From the NCBI GenBank assembly GCA_031379365.1, contig JANNFB010000034.1, forward strand, positions 1 through 11,139: a stretch of 11,139 nt of DNA. Reading direction: 5' to 3'. A program made the translations under genes and the position numbers. This document shows, piece after piece, positions 6,999-11,139 of the stretch. The notes beneath the pieces were generated by a model. It was not told the DNA's origin. It saw only the letters and a list, made by a program, of their open reading frames with translations, and did no database searches. This DNA is from CADEEN01 sp031379365. GTDB taxonomy: Bacteria; Pseudomonadota; Gammaproteobacteria; Burkholderiales; Burkholderiaceae_C. Every line of letters starts with the position of its first letter. The stretch's first letter is position 1.

Positions 6999-7268
6999 AT
7001 GCCTCGGTCCAAACCGAATCTGCCCGCAATGATGGTCTGGCGCATCAGCGGGCGTGCTCCGATGGGGGAGTGGGTCAAGCCGAGTGCACAGGTGACCGCC
7101 AAGCCCGCCAAGGATTTGCCCGAAGCCTCCGACGGTACCTGGGCGACATCGTCGTACGACCTGTTGGACGGCGCCGAGGTGACCGAAGACCCAGCCACGA
7201 TTCCCGGCGACCTGTTGGACGAGTTGTTCGCGCCCAAGCTGGATGCCCCTGAGAAGCCCCACGGCTGA
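6999..7268 (+). CDS. Small hypothetical protein, 89 residues
   Basis: The ATG at 6999 has a perfect GGAGG at 6987-6991 with a seven-base spacer, the best ribosome site in the window. The product begins MPRSKPNLPAMMVWRISGRAPMGEWV, has a variable lysine/proline stretch, then an acidic end with WATSSYDLLDGAEVTEDPATIPGDLLDELF. It has no signal peptide, membrane segment or cysteine and is probably cytosolic and acidic in its second half. I have a faint recollection of similar short unnamed proteins in Burkholderiales, with the Ser-Ser-Tyr/Phe-Asp-Leu-Leu motif, but cannot attach a function. An in-frame ATG at 6978 lacks a ribosome site. It lies alone in the gene-poor interval, facing the broken kinase gene on the other strand. 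Confidence 0.72.
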   Translation: MPRSKPNLPAMMVWRISGRAPMGEWVKPSAQVTAKPAKDLPEASDGTWATSSYDLLDGAEVTEDPATIPGDLLDELFAPKLDAPEKPHG

Positions 7269-7345
7269 CCACCAGACAATGCATTTGGGAGTGAAATTGC
7301 CCGCCACTGTCGTGTTGACCATTGCCAACATTCCATCGCCCCACC

Positions 7346-7645
7346 CCCCAAGCGGCCGCCGAAGCGCGTGCACTTCTAGTACGCCGAGATGCAAGCAAAG
7401 CGTGCTGCAGCCTCTAACGGTCTTCCTTCGGCAAGTGCGAGCGCGAAGGCACCATGAAAGATGTCGCCAGTGGCCAGCGTGTCCACGGCCATGACAGGCG
7501 GCGCTGCCACGCGATGCAGGCGTCCCTGTTCAAGCCAGAGGTACTGCTCGGCACCGCAGGTGGCCCCGACGTGACCTGGGTGTTCGGCCGCGACTCGCCG
7601 GAGTCCTTCGGCTACGTCAGTGCACGTCGTTTGACTCGACGGCAC
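7346..7645 (-). pseudogene. C-terminal relic of a PfkB-family carbohydrate kinase
   Basis: On the minus strand, codons from about 7626 downward read EGLRRVAAEHPGHVGATCGA, then QGRLHRVAAPP, then VDTLATGDIFHGAFALALAEG. This is the end of a ribokinase/PfkB fold, and the Asp-Thr-x-x-x-Gly-Asp segment with its Asp is the catalytic signature. The usual GAGD reads ATGD, as in the subgroup with AAGD. After RFACISAY a TAG stop occurs at 7376-7378. The same frame then goes on with KCTRFGGRLG, which is also kinase sequence, so TAG replaces a codon that is probably Leu in relatives. Homology fades after about 7346. The N-terminal two thirds of a roughly 300-residue kinase is missing; a hairpin and the end of the large regulator gene take its place. 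The GTG at 7645 is just the frame opening, not a real start. The gene is dead in this form. Confidence 0.75.
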
Positions 7646-7664
7646 GCCCGGCGCGGCGCCGGGC
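7646..7664 (-). terminator. Strong GC hairpin after the regulator gene, possible terminator
   Basis: GCCCGGCG (7646-7653) pairs perfectly with CGCCGGGC (7657-7664) around the three-base loop CGG. It starts 17 bases downstream of the regulator stop on the minus strand. There is no T-run after it on either strand, so it would be a non-canonical terminator or 3'-end stabiliser. Confidence 0.4.
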
Positions 7665-7680
7665 AGGCGCGGTTGCCGCG

Positions 7681-10600
7681 TCAGCGGGCACCGGGATGGG
7701 GTCGCTGCGAAGCGGGCAGGAAGGCGGCGCTATCTGGCTCGGGCGCCTGGCCAGCCATCATCAGCAGCCCCCGCGCGCGAGGGGGTGCGTTCTGCAGTAT
7801 CGGCGACCGCATCAGGTAGTTCTGCCGCCACTCGGCCGGCAGGCTGGCAGCGGCGCGCTGCATCCAGGCACCGGCGCGCAGGGCCATCACCTGCATCAGG
7901 TCGGTGTGGGTGTCGGCCAGTGCAGTACAAAGGTCGGCGGCCATGCGTGGGAACAGCTCGATACCGGAGATGCCTTCTTCGACGCGCTGCCAGACGGCCA
8001 AGGCCTGCTCCGTGGCTTCGGTGTAGCGGCCAGCCATGCGCAGCGACGCCACGCGGCGCGTTTGCAGCGTCAGCCACAGGCCGTGTGCGCCGTGGTCTCG
8101 CGCCGCCGCTGCGCTCCAGGCCAGCAGCGGCAAGATCTGCGCTGGGTCGCAGCCTGACTGCGCCAGGCACAGCAGGCGCGCGCGCAGCGGGAAATCGTCC
8201 AGCGCCACCACTTGCTCCAGCAGCGCCGCGCTGTTGACGCTGGCGCCAACGCGCAGCAGTGCGGCGTCGAGCGCAGTGCGCTCGGCTGATTGCAGATCGG
8301 CGCGTGCGCGCAGGGCCTGCAAGCCCTTCAGCGCCAGGTCGCGCCGGCCCAGTTCGAACTGCAGGGCATGCAAGCGCTGGCGAACGGCCAGCTCCACGCG
8401 CAGGGCAACCCGCTCGCAAATGGCGACCGCACGCTCTGCCGAGGCCAGCGCCCCGCCCAGGTTGCCGCCCAGGGCCATGACAGCGCCCCGGTGGCTTGCC
8501 GCCGCCGCCCGGCCGTCCTCGCCACCGTCGAAGCGCTCGTCGTCGGCGATCGACTGCTCGCTCCACGCCAGGGCGCTTTCGATCTGGCCTTGTTCCACGG
8601 CGTTGTCGGCCAGGTCCCTGGCGATGCTGCCGGTGTAAGCCCACTCACGGCCATCCCGCGCTTGCTGCAAGGCTTGCACCAGGTATACGTTGCCTTGCGC
8701 GTACTGGCCCGTGGACGACAGAATCATGCCGAGCGCGCTGGTCAGTTTGAAGCGCGTGCCCAGGTGCTTCAAGCGCGCCGTGGCCGGGTCGACAGCCGCC
8801 AGCCGCGCCAACGCCTGCTCGATGCGCTGCGCGGCTTCTGCCAGCTGGACTTGGTCGTGGTGGAACAACGCCAGGAAAAACAGCAGCTCGACTTCGATGT
8901 CGGCCAGGCCGGCGCGTTGGGCCTGCGGCAATGCCGCCAGCGCCAGCTGGCGCGCTGCTTCAATCTGGCGGCTTTCATGCAACAAGAACGTGGGCACCAG
9001 TGCGGCTGCGGCGCGCTGTCCGTCGTCTTCGGCCAGCTCGCCCAGGGCCTGGCCATAGGCGGCCAGTCGACCTCTGCCTTCCATCTGGCTGGCGGCCTCG
9101 GCGGCAGCAAAGTACGCGTCGAAGGCACCGCGGCGGTCACCCGCGGCACGCAAGATGGTGGCCGCCTGTTCGTGCAGTTCGGCGGCCACGCCGCGCTGCC
9201 AGGCGGCATGGGCGCGCTGTGCCGAGCGCGTCAGGTGCGGCACAGCCTTGCGCGGTTCACCGGCGGCCAGCCAATGGGCGGCGATGCGCGCCGGTTCACC
9301 TTCACCGCGCTCCAGGAAGCCCGCGATCTCTGCGCGCAAGGTCCGGGCGATGGGCTGCGGTACCAGTGCCAGCGCCGCTTCGGCGATCAGGTCGTGGGCA
9401 AAGCCGTCGTGCCGCAGCACCTGCGCGGCCTCGAGCTCGGCCCAGGCGTCGGCCAAGTCGAGCGGCCGCAGGCCCAGCACCTGGGCAGCCAGCGCGGGCG
9501 AAAGGTCCTGCCCGGCCAGCGCTGCGCAGCGTGCCAGCTTCAACGCCAGCGGCCCCAGGCGCAAGAGCCGCTGCTGGATCAGGCGCTGCACGTTGTCGGC
9601 GCGCGGCCAGACGACGGCGGCTGTGCCACGCGTGTCGCTGGCCACACCTTGGGCGGTCGGCGCCAGCGTCGAGGCGCCGCTGGTCTCGCCAAGCGCGAGC
9701 TTCAGCGTTTCAAGCAGGTACAGCGGGTTGCCGCCGGTGTGCCTGTGCAGTGAGGCGGCCTGCGCCACGCCGCCGATGCCCTGGATAGCCAGCGAGTCCA
9801 GCAGCGCCGCGACGGCTTCGGTATCGAGGGCCTGCAACTGCAGCGTCAGCGCGCCGCTCGAGCCGGTGTGCGCTTGGACCAGGGCGCGCGCCTCGGCGCC
9901 GAGCTCATCGGGCCGCATGGCAATGACCCAGGCGCACCCCGTGCCCCCCACCAGCGGGCCCAGCAACGTGACGCTGGGTGCGTCGGCGTAGTGCAAATCG
10001 TCCAGGACGGCGGCGCGCAGGCCGCGCTGCACGGCCTGTTCCAGCAACTTGGGCAGCACCGCGCGCAGACGCGCGCGTTCGTCGGCTTCGGTGCGCGCTG
10101 TCGCCGGCCCCAGTTCCGGCAGCAGAGGGGCCAGGTCGTCGCGCTGCGCTCGGCTGAGTGCAACGCCGGGATGCAGCAGCAAGGCGCGAAGCCAGCGCGC
10201 CGCCAACGCGTACGGCACCGCGGCGTCACCGGGCCGCGCGCTCACGGCCACCACCAGCGAAGCTGCGGGCGAAGCCGATGCGGCAGCCGCGGCGCGCCAA
10301 TCGGCAATCAATCGCGACTTGCCCATGCCGGCCTCGCCGAGCAACAGCACCACCGCCGCTTCGTCGACAGCGCTGCCCAAGGCCTGCCGTTCGGTGTCGC
10401 GCCCGATGGCTCGCGGCGGGCGCAGCACCGCGGCCGGCACACGCTGCGCCGGCGCGCGCAGTCCTGCGTGGCCGGCCTGCTCCAGCGTTGCCAGCAATGC
10501 CAGCGTCTCCAACGACGGCCGCGCGCCCACCTCGTCTTTCAGCACCCGCTCGCAGCGGTCGAAGGCCATCAGCGCCGAGGCGCGGTCGCCGGCCAGGTAG

Positions 10601-11139
10601 TGCAGCCGCATCACGCGGCGGTGCGCCGCTTCCGACGTTGGCTGCAGGGCCAGCAACTCGTGTGCGTGCGAAAGCGCATCGTCCCAATCACGCGCGTCCT
10701 CGGCCATCTGCGCCAACTCTGCGAGTGACTGCTGCAAGCGGCCACGACGGCGGCCGCGCTGCTGCTCGAGCCAAGCGGCGAACTCGCCGGCTGCCGCCGG
10801 CGCGGCATCGCCGAGCACGCTGTCGGCGTCGTCGAGGTCGTGCGTCAGGCCCGCTGCCAGCGCCAACGTGTCGCTGCCAACCACGGCGTCGAAGCCCAAC
10901 GCCTTGCGCAACATGAACAGGCGCTGGCGTAACGCGTTGCGCGCCGCGGCGGCCTCGCTGTCGGGCCAGAGCAAGGCGCCCAGGCGCGAGCGCGGCGTCG
11001 GGCCCTCCAGGGCCTGCCATGCCAGCAGCGCCGCGTCGCGCACGGCCAGTGCCACCGCCGCGCCGTCGCTGCGCACGCAGCGCGGCGCGCTGGCGAGAAG
11101 CAGCTGCCCAATGGGCGGGCCTTGCGCAAACTGGGCAAG
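7681..11139 (-). CDS. Large BTAD (SARP-like) transcriptional regulator with STAND-type ATPase; N-terminus outside the window
   Basis: The frame is open from the right edge to the TGA at 7681, giving 1152 codons. A GTG at 11076 could start translation, but the 21 codons before it (with GQLLLASAPRC) look like the true N-terminal strand of the domain, so the start is probably beyond the edge. Numbering from that GTG: a winged-helix DNA-binding region (about 1-85, with LEGPTPRSRLGALLWPDSEA), a BTAD helical repeat domain (about 120-200, with HELLALQPTSEAAHRRVMRL and LMAFDRCERVLKDEVGARPS), an ATPase with Walker A GEAGMGKS (247-254) and Walker B AAVLDDLHYAD (355-365), then about 550 residues of Ala/Leu-rich helical repeats resembling TPRs. 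There is no LuxR-type HTH at the C-terminus, so DNA binding must be N-terminal. Such proteins couple ligand or partner sensing by the repeats to ATP-dependent activation. Target genes are not shown; the neighbour on its 3' side is only the kinase relic. Confidence 0.85.
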   Translation of the reverse strand, partial: LAQFAQGPPIGQLLLASAPRCVRSDGAAVALAVRDAALLAWQALEGPTPRSRLGALLWPDSEAAAARNALRQRLFMLRKALGFDAVVGSDTLALAAGLTHDLDDADSVLGDAAPAAAGEFAAWLEQQRGRRRGRLQQSLAELAQMAEDARDWDDALSHAHELLALQPTSEAAHRRVMRLHYLAGDRASALMAFDRCERVLKDEVGARPSLETLALLATLEQAGHAGLRAPAQRVPAAVLRPPRAIGRDTERQALGSAVDEAAVVLLLGEAGMGKSRLIADWRAAAAASASPAASLVVAVSARPGDAAVPYALAARWLRALLLHPGVALSRAQRDDLAPLLPELGPATARTEADERARLRAVLPKLLEQAVQRGLRAAVLDDLHYADAPSVTLLGPLVGGTGCAWVIAMRPDELGAEARALVQAHTGSSGALTLQLQALDTEAVAALLDSLAIQGIGGVAQAASLHRHTGGNPLYLLETLKLALGETSGASTLAPTAQGVASDTRGTAAVVWPRADNVQRLIQQRLLRLGPLALKLARCAALAGQDLSPALAAQVLGLRPLDLADAWAELEAAQVLRHDGFAHDLIAEAALALVPQPIARTLRAEIAGFLERGEGEPARIAAHWLAAGEPRKAVPHLTRSAQRAHAAWQRGVAAELHEQAATILRAAGDRRGAFDAYFAAAEAASQMEGRGRLAAYGQALGELAEDDGQRAAAALVPTFLLHESRQIEAARQLALAALPQAQRAGLADIEVELLFFLALFHHDQVQLAEAAQRIEQALARLAAVDPATARLKHLGTRFKLTSALGMILSSTGQYAQGNVYLVQALQQARDGREWAYTGSIARDLADNAVEQGQIESALAWSEQSIADDERFDGGEDGRAAAASHRGAVMALGGNLGGALASAERAVAICERVALRVELAVRQRLHALQFELGRRDLALKGLQALRARADLQSAERTALDAALLRVGASVNSAALLEQVVALDDFPLRARLLCLAQSGCDPAQILPLLAWSAAAARDHGAHGLWLTLQTRRVASLRMAGRYTEATEQALAVWQRVEEGISGIELFPRMAADLCTALADTHTDLMQVMALRAGAWMQRAAASLPAEWRQNYLMRSPILQNAPPRARGLLMMAGQAPEPDSAAFLPASQRPHPGAR

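Noticed and set aside
7454..7819. Plus-strand 121-codon frame crossing the kinase relic and regulator 3' end
   Set aside because: It is antisense to two recognisable minus-strand coding sequences and has no ribosome site of note.
8290..9753. Plus-strand open frame of 487 codons opposite the large regulator
   Set aside because: It lies wholly antisense to the ATPase/TPR-like protein and has the same Gln/Arg/Gly-biased composition as other shadow frames.
1..11139. CRISPR array, tRNA, rRNA, intact IS element or toxin-antitoxin pair
   Set aside because: Looked for regular direct repeats, cloverleaf segments, transposase motifs and paired small genes; none was seen.

Overview
The window is GC-rich DNA with dense GC-biased codon use. 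OxyR, the RF3 gene and a BTAD-type ATPase regulator all look betaproteobacterial, most likely Burkholderiales (Rubrivivax/Leptothrix/Comamonadaceae neighbourhood). That placement rests on protein resemblance only. No phage, CRISPR, rRNA, tRNA or intact transposon genes are visible.

Positions 1-5834 form a run of minus-strand genes, in transcription order: oxyR (peroxide sensor, both redox cysteines at residues 199 and 208), a three-gene NitT/TauT-type ABC importer (ATPase, permease, NMT1/THI5-like binding protein, with a 4-base overlap and short gaps), an OlsB-like GNAT acyltransferase, and prfC for release factor 3. prfC continues past the left edge. It carries an in-frame TAA at codon 214, and perfect RF3 homology continues in the same frame on both sides. 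This is the most striking point in the window.

Positions 5835-6541 hold a short divergent intergenic region and a plus-strand gene for a small unrecognised lipoprotein. Positions 6542-7680 are gene-poor and by eye less GC-rich. They contain several hairpins, an 89-residue plus-strand protein with an excellent ribosome binding site, and a minus-strand relic of the C-terminal part of a PfkB-family sugar kinase, broken by an in-frame TAG. The stretch looks like a scar of decay or past rearrangement.

Positions 7681-11139 are filled by one minus-strand gene, open at the right edge. It encodes a very large SARP/BTAD-type regulator with a STAND-like ATPase and a long helical, TPR-like C-terminal half.

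The genes do not form an obvious single pathway. The clearest functional group is oxyR plus the ABC importer 46 bases downstream, which may link uptake of a small cofactor precursor or similar molecule to redox state. I found no convincing new multi-gene system. The best leads are the interrupted prfC, the orphan 89-residue protein and the decayed island around it.
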